This document shows, one piece after another, positions 9,774 through 21,798 of a stretch of DNA of 64,000 nt. Where the stretch lies: the NCBI GenBank assembly GCA_963377175.1, contig CAUJNA010003497.1, forward strand, positions 277,501-341,500. Reading direction: 5' to 3'. Below the pieces are notes generated by a model that was not told where the DNA came from, did no database searches, and saw nothing but the letters and a program-made list of their open reading frames with translations. The number at the start of each line of letters is the position of its first letter. Position 1 is the stretch's first letter. The DNA comes from Effrenium voratum. Lineage: Eukaryota > Sar > Dinophyceae > Suessiales > Symbiodiniaceae. Position numbers and translations under genes: made by a program.

Positions 9774-10743
9774 TGAAACACGGCACGAGCTGCAGTAAAT
9801 CTTTCTGGGGAAACGGGGCAATCCTCGACCTCCTTTGGGGTAAAAAGTGCCTTGGCATGATATGGTACCGAACCAAACAGTTGGCATTTTCTTTGAACAC
9901 CCAAAAATCTTCACCTTGCGATGTAGCGGCTGTCGCTGGCGCGGAATCGAAAAATGAGGCACCGGGTCTTGAGGGAGCGGGCTCCCCGGCTTCGGCTGCA
10001 TCAAATTCATGTGCTACATCTTCTGCAGTAACTGCGATTTTAGGATCTTTCTCGTGCTCGGATGCGTGGATTGCTCTGGCTAGCTCCTCATCCCCTTCAG
10101 TATGAACAATGGGAATGGGTTCCTTAGATTCAATTTTGGCAGCGCTTTTTGCAGCTGCTTCAGCTCTATCTGCAGAAACAAGTTCGGAGAACCTCTTCTT
10201 GCATTCAGCACTGTGAATCTTGGAATGTCCGGTGCATGCACGACAACCTGGCGTTTCCTTGAACTTGATGATCCTCTCAACAGTTATGTATACGGATTTT
10301 GACTTGACAGCGGATGGAGTCGGTGGGGCCCCAAAGGGCGCCTCTCGCAGGGGCAAAGGTGGGAGATCTGACCCTTCTGTCTTGCCTCCGTGCAATGCTC
10401 TATCTGCTGCTGCTGCGATCGGAAAGCTTGGCGGTCCGTCCTCAACGAACAATTCCGGTTCAGGAACATCGTGAACGGAAATGGAACCGTCTTTACGGAA
10501 GGCTTCATAGTCCATGACTTTGACCACGTTACGGTACCGCAACCCCAGATCGACCCTCCAACCCAAAAAGAGCGCTGGCGCCATGTTCGGATCGAGAGCG
10601 CGCTTGCCAGGAGTCTTGGTTCTGTACCAAACCAATTGCCCGAAACAGCATCTCTTCCCTTGGAACTTTTCCTTTGTGAGGGCTTCCCATTGGGTTTTAC
10701 CGGGGCTGAGTGGAGCAGCCTGTCGAACGACATGGTGAGGCAT
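9774..10743 (-). CDS. Copia integrase C-terminal part and linker
   Basis: Begins in MPHHVVRQAA and continues with FQGKRCCFGQLVWYR and LFLGWRVDLGLRYRNVV, the copia integrase C-terminal region. A Cys/His cluster (CRACTGHSKIHSAEC, about 10205-10250) follows and may bind zinc. A Glu/Ala-rich linker comes next. The frame slips by one base in the T run at 9904-9908 and again in the C run at 9769-9773, where the next domain continues in another frame. Confidence 0.75.
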
Positions 10744-10940
10744 GCAAATGGGTAGCTAAACGTATGCAACGAATAGGGCAACCCTGATTGCAAGTGGATG
10801 CTGCGACAGCATTCCTTCTCTTCGCGAATGTCGCGCTCCAGGACGGTATTGTGAGGCCACCTGTTGGGCAAGCTTGTCTCTGGGACGAGACCGACTTCAT
10901 GGGCCGCTCCTTCGAGCTCTCCTGCTGCATCCATTTTATT
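10744..10940 (-). CDS. Copia integrase core, second half (frameshifted)
   Basis: The DDE core continues as KMDAAGELEGAAHEVG (second catalytic Asp) and NTVLERDIREEKECC (catalytic Glu) in a frame different from both neighbours. The switch from the upstream frame falls exactly in a run of four A (10934-10937), where one added base would restore the reading. The switch to the downstream frame lies near 10745. Confidence 0.8.
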
Positions 10941-12397
10941 AGACATGCTGGCGGCGAATCAGTGGCCCGAAGGCCCATGAACTGACGGAAGTTTTTAACA
11001 TGCGCTTGCGTGTCTCGCCTACTCACGGGGTATGCAAGGCGGACGCCTGGGAAAACATCACGTACAACATGGTGGGATTTGATTCCTCCGAAACCTACTC
11101 CGAGATGTTCATCGCCCATGGCAAGAATCACAGAATCGGTAGCCGACTGTTGAAATGGTGCGGTTGGGACGTCGACTTTGTCGTCTGATCTGGCATCCTT
11201 TTTGTGTGCTATCCTTGCAGAAGTGGTCTTTGAGATAGAACACACCTTGCAAAACGGGTTCTTAGGGAAATGGGACCTCATGTGCTCGGGAGATTTTGCT
11301 TGCTCCTTCAGCGCAGTAGCATGTGTCGGGTCACCATCCCCGAAGGCGATCAACGGAAGTTCGTCCTCGGGAGGAGGGGCTTCCTCGGCCGCTAGCATGT
11401 TCACAGGAACCTGATCTGGCTCGCCTTCATCTGACGCTTGGCACGAGTCATCGCACAAAGAGACGACATCGTCTTCGGCCGCGCTCATAGCGGCGGCTTC
11501 AATCGGCCAGAGGTGAGTTGACGACTCTGCCAACTTCGGTTTTACCACCTCGTCATATTGGGGAACGTATTCCACCACCCTAGATGCGTTGGTGCGCGCA
11601 TTGCGGGGCACGTTAATCTTACATCTACTGATGTCCTTTGGGGGAACAAGGTATGGAACATTTTCACGTGGATCCCAAATGAATAGGTGTCCTTGATCCA
11701 CTACGGTTTTCCCGATGGATTGCGCTGGTGGGCAATCACGGAGGACGTACACCTGCTCTTCAGCAGGTATCACTCGGCTGTCCTCGAACCCTAATGAAGT
11801 AGTGCCTTGTTGGGCACCACCCCCAGTCGCAAAACCTACGGGCGTGCTGCTCTCGCGCACGCACTTGATCATGTTGCTATTCAAAGCTTGACGTCCGATC
11901 AAGTGTCTCCCTGCGGCAGTATCCCAAAGCCAACTGATGCGATTGTCGTCAGAAGCAACGCTTGCCATTGCCGGAATGAGCTGTGCAACAGCTGCGCTCG
12001 CCTTTGGCGGCGGCGGTGACAACAAACTTTTGGGCTTGGGACCAGTGTACTTGTTTGTATCACTGTGGAGAAATGCGCACTGCTTGGCCTTGCACGAATT
12101 ATAGGCATAAAACATGCATGGAGTCTTTGCTTTCTCTGCCGCGGTCATACTGGCTGTCTTGCTGATGGCCTTAGACCTAGGAGTAAGGTTATCGTTCGAA
12201 CCACCCTTACCTTTGCCCTTGGGGGCTGGTGCTGCATTAGCTTTAGGAGGAGGCGGCTTTGGAGCTTTAACCTTCGGCGCAGGGGCTGCCGGAGTCTGCT
12301 GGTCAGCAGATTTATCCTTCTTGCTCTTCTTATTCTTCTTGGGCTTGTCTTCGCTGCTTGCTGCAGGCGTGGCATTAGAATTATTCCCCTGGGACAT
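10934..12397 (-). CDS. Copia pol start: CCCH finger, protease, integrase N-terminus
   Basis: ATG at 12397. Residues 15-90 are Lys/Pro/Ala-rich. A CCCH-type finger follows (C94-x7-C-x4-C-x3-H111), then the aspartic protease motif WLWDTAAGRHLIG at 156-168, with DTAA in place of the common DSG/DTG triad. The integrase zinc site is H372, H376, C383, C386 (HMRSHFPKNPFCKVC). The frame loses sense after CLIKW, where the core moves to another frame. In element order it follows the gag core frame with a one-base offset near 12400-12450. Confidence 0.9.
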
Positions 12398-12443
12398 GAG
12401 TCAAACTCATCCCTGTTCCGCTTGTCCTGATGGAGCTCCAAGG

Positions 12444-13891
12444 CTAGATCAACCTTGGACCACAACCATTCCGGCTGTGGCTGCCGATAGGGGCTTCCCG
12501 TGCCTTTTCCACCTTAGGCTTCAGCGCGGTGCACTTTTCCAGCTCATCCAACAGGTGATCAAACAAGGTTGTTTCCCTGGGTTGTTCTGCCACGGGGATT
12601 GCGGTCAGCACGTAAACGCACTTCTCCCGAAAGGCATCCAAGTCAGCAAGGGACGGACCTGCAAGAGACAACTTTAACAAGTTACGGCCTCCTAAGGTTC
12701 CGATCATACCTCGTTCCAACTGGAAGTGCTTGAAGATGGCGCGCAACATGATTCTCCCTACGGGCATCCCACCTGACGAGATTCTCTCTTGTTCAACCAT
12801 GTTTTGAAACAAGAGCCCGAACTTACCTTTGCGGCAGGTTTTAAGGAGCTTTGCGGCTACTTCACGATCTAGACGTGGGAAACGCTTGTCCGCGACGAGT
12901 TCTTGCTCTGAGGAGGACATGCATGCTTGGGCCCACTGGTAAACCTCATCTCCGGGGGTCTTCTGGAGCTGACCGATGGCCATCAAAACTTGGTTGACGA
13001 AACCTCTAGCCTGACCAGCGTTCTCCGGAGGGGATGGTAGTACAAGATCCTTGAGATCCTTGACACGGACAACGGACTCCTCATATGCGGCGTGATCTAC
13101 GGCGGTCATGCCTACACTGGGATCGGCAGCTTGAGACGGGTCTGCATTGGGGAACTGGCCAGAGCCTCCCCCACCTCCCCCACCACCATTCATGGTGAGG
13201 TATGGGCATTCCGTGTCTTCATGGCTGCCGCCGCAAACTCGACATTGTGGGGTATCGTCGTCTCCATCGGAGTCTGATGATGAGTCGGAGCTTGCGGCCG
13301 ATGGCGCTTGTGGGGATGACGAGTACAACCCTCCCAACATTGTGATTGGTACTGGCGGAACACGAGTGCCGTTGCCAGCTTTTGGCGGAGGCGGCGCCCC
13401 TGCGAGGGGCGTGGGAGGCACTGGAGGTGCTGCGGCCGGAGGCGGAGGTGGCGGAGCCACTTGATTAGCAACCAAATGAGAAAGCTGCTGAACCATTTCC
13501 GCTAAAGCCGTCACTTGCACTCTCACATCGGCTTGATCCCTTGTACCGTCTCTACCCAACCCGCTAGTCCTCGACGCGCCGGGGGCTGCGTCTCCAACAG
13601 AGGACGCTGCTCCTAGCACTGCCGAATGGCCTACGAGAAGTTGACTTGTATCAATTCCACCCGGTTCCCTTGAATCAGCTGGGGCATCGTGACCAAGTCC
13701 TGAACTTTGAACAGAACCACGCGAAGGGTCGGGGATAATACCAGAGAAAGCATTCCCTTGCGACGATGCGGCAACACCGGACATCTTGTGAACCTGAAAC
13801 CTGAGGTGCTCCAACCGGCTGATGGGTTCCTGGAGGAACTGTGCCCTGACTTGAGGCTTTAGCCGCGCTTGATTCCGTAGCTGTTTCGGCT
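12444..13891 (-). CDS. Copia gag core with CCHC-type finger
   Basis: Structural protein frame. It is open from an upstream stop near 13891, with the first in-frame ATG at about 13783 (MSGVAASSQG). A Cys/His finger CRVCGGSHEDTEC has spacing C-x2-C-x3-H-x4-C, one residue shorter than the retroviral knuckle, and precedes the capsid-like helical region rather than following it. A poly-Pro/Ala stretch and a Gly run flank it. The helical part includes EVYQWAQACMSSSEQELVAD. The frame ends at 12444, where the apparent continuation is in another frame. Confidence 0.75.
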
Positions 13892-14658
13892 ATTGATGCG
13901 GTTTTTGGCGGGGACTCTTGAATCGGAACAGGGGTCGCACGAGCTTGTTGGGTGAGGTGTGCAACAACACGTTCGAGATCACCAAGTCGTTGATGCATCA
14001 CAGAATTTTCCTGGGACAATCCACGAATGGTATGCTCTTGACTGGCAATGGTTTGTTCCCTTTGCGAGATTGCCTGTTGAGCCTCTTGAACAATGCGTTG
14101 AACCTCTTGCTGAGCGTCCTGTTGAGTGGCATTAACAACCTGCCGTGCGTTCTCGACATGGCCAATGGCTTCCTGTCGGGTCTGCTCGATTAGTTGCCTA
14201 GCCTGAGCCTCACTCTGTTGCGCTGTTTGTACAGCCTGCTGGGCTTGCGAAGCTAGCTGAGCGGCCTGAACCCTAACATCTGATACTTCTCTTACAGCCC
14301 TTTCCCTGACCCATCCGGCCTCTTGTCTCGCCTGGTCGGCGGCCTGCTGTTGGTGCAAGGCGTGATTGGCTGCCTGAGCAGCGAGGTCGGATGCTCGATG
14401 AGCTTGCTGCACCGCAGCTCCAGCAATAAAGGCCGCAGCCGGTACGTTAGTCATCGGGTCGGGCATTTGTGAGCCCTGAGAAGGGAACTGTACGATTGGG
14501 GAAGCTTCGGATGATGTAGGTTCTGACACGATCGGACCACTTGGGGGTGATGATGGTCGTGTTTGGGCTGCTCGTTGAGGTGTGGATGTGCGAACTGTGG
14601 ACATAGCTGCAGGAACCATGGCTAAGTCCGAGGGCGGTGATAAGCCCGTTGAAGCCAT
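13780..14658 (-). CDS. Copia gag N-terminal part, Gln-rich coiled coil
   Basis: ATG at 14658 (MASTGLSPPSDLAM). After a Pro/Ser-rich start comes about 150 residues of Ala/Gln/Glu heptad-like helix (for example QARQLIEQTRQEAIGHVENA), a probable coiled coil for assembly. The frame becomes implausible after about 13800, where the gag core reads in another frame. One base of shift would join the two. Confidence 0.75.
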
Positions 14659-14994
14659 GACACAGCAATGCAATTTTGCACTCACACGAAGCCAGCTCCA
14701 CGCGCTTTGAGCAGCGTGTCAAAAGGTGCTACGAGGAGGTATCCCTGGATTGGCAGCTGGTTGCGAAACGCTCAAGTGAGCCACTCAAGAAAATACGCCC
14801 TGCTGCTTTGCACCTGATGAATTCTGTACTTGTAATTGTACTTGTAGATTGATTGATCCGCAATGCCGCACTCTGGTGCTTTATCGAAGGATGTTGCCAA
14901 GCTGCTGATGAGAAAAATCTGCAAATCGAATGCTTGTAGTTGCAAAGATGCTGTACCGCGCAAAGCGACGGTTTTAACGGCTTGCAAAGAAAGG

Positions 14995-16046
14995 CTATCG
15001 AAGGACCCGATTGGCGGGCAGTTGGGATGCAGACCGATGGAGCTCCTCGAGATACTGCGAAGGGTGCAGGCCCCTTGCCGCCGGAATGAAAAATCGATTC
15101 CGGGACTCGATGTACTCCCCAACGCTTTCAAGAGCGTTGGCAAATCCGCTCGGCCCAAAATGGGGAAAGTTGCGGAACGCTGCAATGCCAGTCTTCTGCG
15201 CCTCGCGGACGATTGCAGCTTGGTCGTCCACGAGGACGTGGGCTCCCAACCCCAAGAGCGCGTCCGCCTTCCCACCCCGGCCCAGCCTCTCGTGCACGAT
15301 CTTGATCGCGGAGAAAGTGAGTCCAGCTGTCGCCTTCGCGTGCTCCCGGGCGACCTGGAACTCGCGGCGTCGAAAATCACTAGCTGCCCGGCCAACGAAT
15401 GACAGCACGACCAGGTTGATCGGTGCGTAGTCAGCAGTGAATTGAACGAGATGCCGGATGACCTCCGGGTTGAGGTGGGGGCCTTGCTGCCCGACGTCAA
15501 GAACTCCGTGCCAGTCCAGAGCGATGGTGAGCTCTTTGGGCGGCACTGGCCTTGCAGGCGGCGGGGGTGGCGCTGGCGGCGGCCTTCTTGGTGGCGATCG
15601 AAAGCGTATGCCGGCCTCGGAAGTTGCAGCGCTTGTAGCAGCTGCTTTAACGACCTGCGGCGGCGGCGGCTTGACAATCTACCCTTGTGGTGGGTTTGAG
15701 CCTGACTTGCTTCTGGGTTCGGCCTTGTTCAAACCTCGCGGAGGCGCCTTGTACCCGAATGCACTCTGAGTCCGAATAGGAGACCTTGCTCGAGGGGGTG
15801 ATTTCCTTGGAATAACTGCTTTTGCCGGTACCGAAGAAGCTGCACGAGGAAGTTCCTTGGGGAATGGAGGCTTGCTGCCAAAAATGATCTTTGGTGCGGC
15901 CTTTGATGGCGGTTGCTGTATTGCTGCAATCCTCCGGCTATGCAAAGCAATAGGCTCAGTGTGTGTCGGTGCCTCGCATACGCGCCGAGGCACGTAAGCC
16001 GCCCTGCCAGTTGTAAGGGATTCCGCGTCCTGCGGAGGCTCCTCCT
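14995..16046 (-). CDS. HAD-superfamily-like domain frame in the copia element
   Basis: A Pro-rich N-terminus leads into a domain with all four HAD signatures in order: ALDWHGVLDVG (motif I, nucleophile Asp; the usual second Asp is His), LVVLSFVGRA (motif II Ser), RGGKADALLG (motif III Lys) and VLVDDQAAIVREAQKTG (motif IV Asp pair). The His at motif I may weaken phosphatase activity, since that Asp usually acts as acid/base. An in-frame TAG at 15679-15681 splits the Pro-rich start from the domain. The frame lies between the R/S-rich frame and gag, a place where copia elements normally code nothing. A related fragment is at 31912-32731. Confidence 0.72.
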
Positions 16047-16051
16047 CTTAG

Positions 16052-17002
16052 CTATAGGCGATAATGCTCCGCTGGTCCTGGGCGTCGATCTGGAGATCGT
16101 GATCGCGAGCTTGTGGATGATCTTCTTGGGGGATCTCTCCACGTCTCGTCCGCAAGCGAATACGGGTCAGCCTGACGGAGATGCCGGGATGTCCGCTGTG
16201 CTCGGCGGTGAGATGTCGCCTCACGCGGCTGTGAAGCCTCCCGAACGAGTACCCAAGTGCCGTGCTCGTCAAATCGTGTCACAGGGTATATACTGTTCTG
16301 TGGAGCCAAAACAATGGGCCGTGTAGCAAGGGAAGTCCTGGATGGTCTACCCTCCCGCGCAAGCGCGGGTTCAACACTGTGTGCCCGATGTTCCACGGGG
16401 GTAGCAGCAGTCGGTCCTCGTCTCGGAGACGATGGGGACCTCGATCTTTGTGACGACCGTTCCCTGCTGCTCTCCCGCCGCATTTCCGCAGCTCTAGCGT
16501 ATACCCCACGAAGTGCTGTCTTGGCGGCACCTCGCAACACTTGTCTTTCCTCTGCAGATGGTCGGATACGAGGCAATGGAGTGCGTGAGTCTTGTAGCCA
16601 GGATGAAGCTGAAGGAGGCGTAGGAGGTCGTAACCAATCCGCTGCACTGCTTGTTGCTTCCGCCGCGCCAGAGGCTGCGGCTCTATCCTGCGACTGCACG
16701 CCTTGTGACAAGACCACACCTGTGGTTTCAACCGATGCAAGACGTTGCTGATAAGCGTTGTCCGCGGCCTGGATTACCTCAAAGGCTTCTCGGTCGAATC
16801 CCCACAGGTGCCAACTATCCAATGTCTCACGCCAGGAAAAGAGGGCCTCAATCTGTTGCTTTGAGGCGTCTGCAAACCTGATCCACCGGAAGCGTCTGTC
16901 CTGTCTCTTGTACTCGTCTACGACGATCTGTTGCAGGGTGTTGAACAGACGGGCACGCGGCCCTTGCCCACCGCGAGTGCCGCGGTGAGGGCCGACTTCC
17001 AT
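16052..17002 (-). CDS. First frame of the copia element, R/S-rich, unknown
   Basis: ATG at 17002, 65 bases inside the 5' LTR (MEVGPHRGTRGGQG). The N-terminal third is mixed alpha-helical with many Arg and Trp (FDREAFEVIQAADNAYQQRL). The C-terminal half is Arg/Ser/Pro-rich like RNA-binding tails (SSRSRSPDRRPG). No family is recognised. It stops just as the HAD-like frame opens, so the two could be one protein joined by a shift or two cistrons. Confidence 0.6.
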   Translation of the reverse strand: MEVGPHRGTRGGQGPRARLFNTLQQIVVDEYKRQDRRFRWIRFADASKQQIEALFSWRETLDSWHLWGFDREAFEVIQAADNAYQQRLASVETTGVVLSQGVQSQDRAAASGAAEATSSAADWLRPPTPPSASSWLQDSRTPLPRIRPSAEERQVLRGAAKTALRGVYARAAEMRRESSRERSSQRSRSPSSPRRGPTAATPVEHRAHSVEPALAREGRPSRTSLATRPIVLAPQNSIYPVTRFDEHGTWVLVREASQPREATSHRRAQRTSRHLRQADPYSLADETWRDPPRRSSTSSRSRSPDRRPGPAEHYRL

Positions 17003-17049
17003 GTGCGACCAAAAGGTCGCAGTCACGGAAGGGTTTGTTTACCCGAAAA

Positions 17050-17067
17050 GCGTTACGGCTGATAACC
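17050..17067 (-). other. Candidate primer-binding site
   Basis: Directly inside the 5' LTR the minus strand reads GGTTATCAGCCGTAACGC, with T as the last LTR base. It resembles the plant copia primer site TGGTATCAGAGC with an added T. It also matches the anticodon-stem (half-tRNA) primer of initiator tRNA-Met used by copia/Ty5 (GGTTATGAGCC) with one mismatch. Which tRNA is used cannot be decided here. Confidence 0.5.
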
Positions 17068-17323
17068 ACTCAAAGGAGAGGGAAACACAGTTTTCTCAAC
17101 AACGGGGGAACCCGGGACCTTAAAAGGAACGAACCCCGCCGTGACTGCGACCTCTCCCTTAACCTTGTGGCAGCGCGTGCAACGCGCTCTTTTCTTGAGC
17201 CAAAGCACTGACATGTGGTCATGTCACTGATCAATCTTGAATTGTTTGTACATCATGGGACAAGATAACACGTACCTCTGACACATGATCCTCTGGGCCA
17301 TAAATGTCATCGTGATAATTGAC
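17068..17323 (-). repeat. 5' LTR of the copia element (256 bp)
   Basis: The promoter-bearing LTR. It is identical to the 3' LTR except for about one substitution and a 54-base segment (about 17212-17268) that the other copy lacks. On the minus strand it contains CTTTGGCTCAAG (17194-17205), whose last 11 bases equal the 3' end of the dinoflagellate spliced leader. Confidence 0.92.
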
Positions 17324-17329
17324 TTGGAT
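17324..17329. repeat. Target-site duplication, right copy
   Basis: TTGGAT, the partner of 6505-6510. It directly follows the 5' LTR. Confidence 0.8.
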
Positions 17330-19586
<2,257 letters not shown>

Positions 19587-19672
19587 CTCGGCGGTGGCAG
19601 TAGCTGGCCGCCGCCAAAATCTGCTCCGCGTAGGCCGCGGCCTGGCCCTCCAACATGAGCCGCCGCTGCGCC
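19587..19672 (-). CDS. Protein kinase exon, helix E (subdomain VIa)
   Basis: Reads AQRRLMLEGQAAAYAEQILA then AASYCHRRG, the helix-E pattern of CAMK kinases that leads directly into the HRD loop. One leading base and one trailing base keep the phase with both neighbours: LDAQR before, and G plus VLHRD after. The donor is GA (GAGCGA), a rare class reported for dinoflagellate introns. Confidence 0.87.
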
Positions 19673-20380
19673 CTCGGCGCCGCGAAAACGAAACGAACAA
19701 GGGAACCCTTTCTCAAACGGATAGGGCAGGCTCCTGCAGCTGACAAGCAACCTAATTTTGTGTCTAGCAAGCCCCTGACCAAGGAACTGGGGAGATAGTG
19801 GGTGGTTTCGAGCCCCTGGGCAAAGGACCCCCAAAAAAGAAAGGTTAATCCTTTTGGGTCCACGACTGGAAATGGTTGCCAACACTGGAAAACCAATGGG
19901 GCAAACATCGGCTTTGCGCAAGTGAGAGTCTTCAGCTTCCCGGCTTCGAGGTTAGGGGGCGGATTCCCATTTATGCTCCACAAGAACCACGAATCCAAAC
20001 CACCAACAGAGGATTCCCTGACTCTTGGCCCAACAGCGTTCACCAAAACAAAGTTTTCAGATTCTGTTCTCTATTCAGGCCCTCACAGCAAACCATCCAA
20101 GGACACGCCAACTTGTAGGGGTTGATTTCGTTCTTTGTGGAGAACCGAACAAACGCGGGTTCTCTGCCGTTCGGCCTACTACTTGGGTCACTGGGATCTG
20201 GGCCAATGGAAAAAAACCACGAGGATTTCCTCAGGAACCTCGGATTCAGGCAGCCTTGCTTGTTGAATGGTTTTCAAGGGACATCCCTCCATGAAGCAAC
20301 CCACCCGAATTCTGGGCACCAAGGTTGTCGATCGGAAAAAGGCGCATCCATCGAAAATTCGATCGAAGCCGCTGGCCGGC

Positions 20381-20447
20381 CTCTGCGCGTCCAAGCGCTG
20401 CGCCAGGGATCCGCCAGCACAGAGCTCCGTGACCAAGTAGACACAGC
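20381..20447 (-). CDS. Protein kinase exon, subdomain V (hinge)
   Basis: Encodes CVYLVTELCAGGSLAQRLDA with split codons at both ends. It is strand 5, hinge (TELCAGG) and helix D of a CAMK kinase. The leading GC completes the Gly codon opened by the exon at 21717-21798, giving AFRDG-CVYLVTE. The donor is GC. Confidence 0.88.
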
Positions 20448-21716
20448 CTCAACCATCTTGGATCCCCCCTTTAGGGCCCCAAACATCAAAATTGGCGAGC
20501 ACCTTTTTGGAGTGATGGACTCACTGGCCCAAAGGGATTAGAAATACAAGGCGATCACCTTTGGACCTTGAGTAAATATGGACCAAATCAGGGAAACCAA
20601 AGGGTTAGAGCCCGACGATTCGCGCTTTTTGCAAGTGGGCCTACCTTAAATACGACGGGCTGAGACCCTAAAGGGAGGGAGAAACAAACATGGGTGACTT
20701 GAGGCTCACTCAGACGAGAAACTTGCAGCAGTGAAATGGGGCCAACCTTGCTCTGGTGTTTGTTGCAACTTTGGTTTTCAACTAAAGCCAATACCGCAGG
20801 GAAAACAACATATATTCCTCACTTCCTGAGTGAATTTATTCGGCCAGAAAAGCCCAGACTGTTCGTTCGCCACTCAAATGGTCTCAGCCCCAGAAAGCTT
20901 AAAGTCCAGGAACTCAGGAAGTGAGCCGTCTTTGCTTTGTGAGGGGTTTTGCCGGAAAAATGAGGTGTCCGTCTTTTCATCTCTACGGCCATGTTTGGGT
21001 GGGTGTCGCAAAATGAGGCCTGGCCCTTCTATGAACAACCGGAGTGTCATGATGCTTTGTTTCAGGGTGAGCTATCTCGAGGAAGTTCAATCCACATCCT
21101 GAACAATCCACCTCACTTCCCCAAGAACAGGCTGCTAATGAGACCTGACAGTTTAGAAGACAGCAATGAAGGTGTAGGGTGCAAGAGGGGTAGGGAAACT
21201 TCAAGGGATGGCACAGCTGTCGGGAATTCCCACCAAGAAAACACTGACAAAACTCCCTTTGCTTTCCTTCGTTTTGGCAGGAACCGCCCCCTTTTTTGGG
21301 GGCTGCGCTCTCCATCTTCGACAAACTTCAAACCCCCCACGTCTGGGAAAATGAAGCAATGAAGGGCGACTGGAACAAACACGAATGGTGAGAGCCTGGC
21401 AGTGCATCTTGGTCACTTCCTGAGTGGATGTGCCAAACCGCTAAGCTGGGCTTTTCAAAAGCATCAACTGGGGCTTTAGGGGGGGGGTCGTTCTCAAGAT
21501 CAACTTCGGCCCGGGAAACCCACAGGAAAGCAATCTCCGGCCATCTTCTACGAAATGGGCCCATCTTGCCAAACCTACATCGGTGCTTTTTTGTTTCCCT
21601 CCACCAGGCGGACACCAACGCACAAAAAACCAAAACCCACTGAAAAACACAAAACAATAACGAGTCCGAGGGATCCAAAGCTCGAATCGGATGGAATCGG
21701 ACCGAAGGGCGCTGGC
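20448..21716. other. Kinase intron with family A element
   Basis: Holds the best-preserved family A copy (20818-20925) and a half copy near 21413. No other feature could be supported. Confidence 0.5.
20818..20925. repeat. Family A inverted-repeat element, type copy
   Basis: 108 bp with perfect 14-bp terminal inverted repeats, CTCACTTCCTGAGT and ACTCAGGAAGTGAG. Each end contains the donor-like string GTGAG when read outward. Internal sequence is shared with copies at 4041, 22715, 43433, 54312, 57422, 60281 and 61287. It looks like a MITE or introner-type element. Confidence 0.85.
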
Positions 21717-21798
21717 CGTCGCGGAAGGCCTCGTGCAAACGGAGCAAGTTCACGTGGTCCAGGCTCTTCAGCATGGAAATCTCCAACTCCACCAGCTC
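21717..21798 (-). CDS. Protein kinase exon, helix C and strand 4 (III-IV)
   Basis: Reads ELVELEISMLKSLDHVNLLR then LHEAFRD and one base. The helix-C Glu (LEISML) that pairs with the catalytic Lys is present, followed by the usual DHxNLLRLHEAF. The acceptor is AG after CCAGAG. The donor is GC. Phase agrees with exons on both sides. Confidence 0.88.

Larger units (their letters stand above)
6511..17323 (-). mobile_element. Ty1/copia LTR retrotransposon with extra domains
   Basis: About 10.8 kb between two direct LTRs flanked by TTGGAT duplications. Order on the minus strand: LTR, candidate primer site, R/S-rich frame, HAD-like frame, coiled-coil gag, gag core with CCHC-type finger, CCCH finger, protease (DTAA), integrase, methyltransferase-like region, reverse transcriptase (YVDD), RNase H, polypurine tract, LTR. 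Integrase before RT is the copia order. It is inserted in a host kinase intron in the sense direction. The LTRs are nearly identical, so insertion looks recent, yet the coding frames are broken in many places. Confidence 0.93.
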
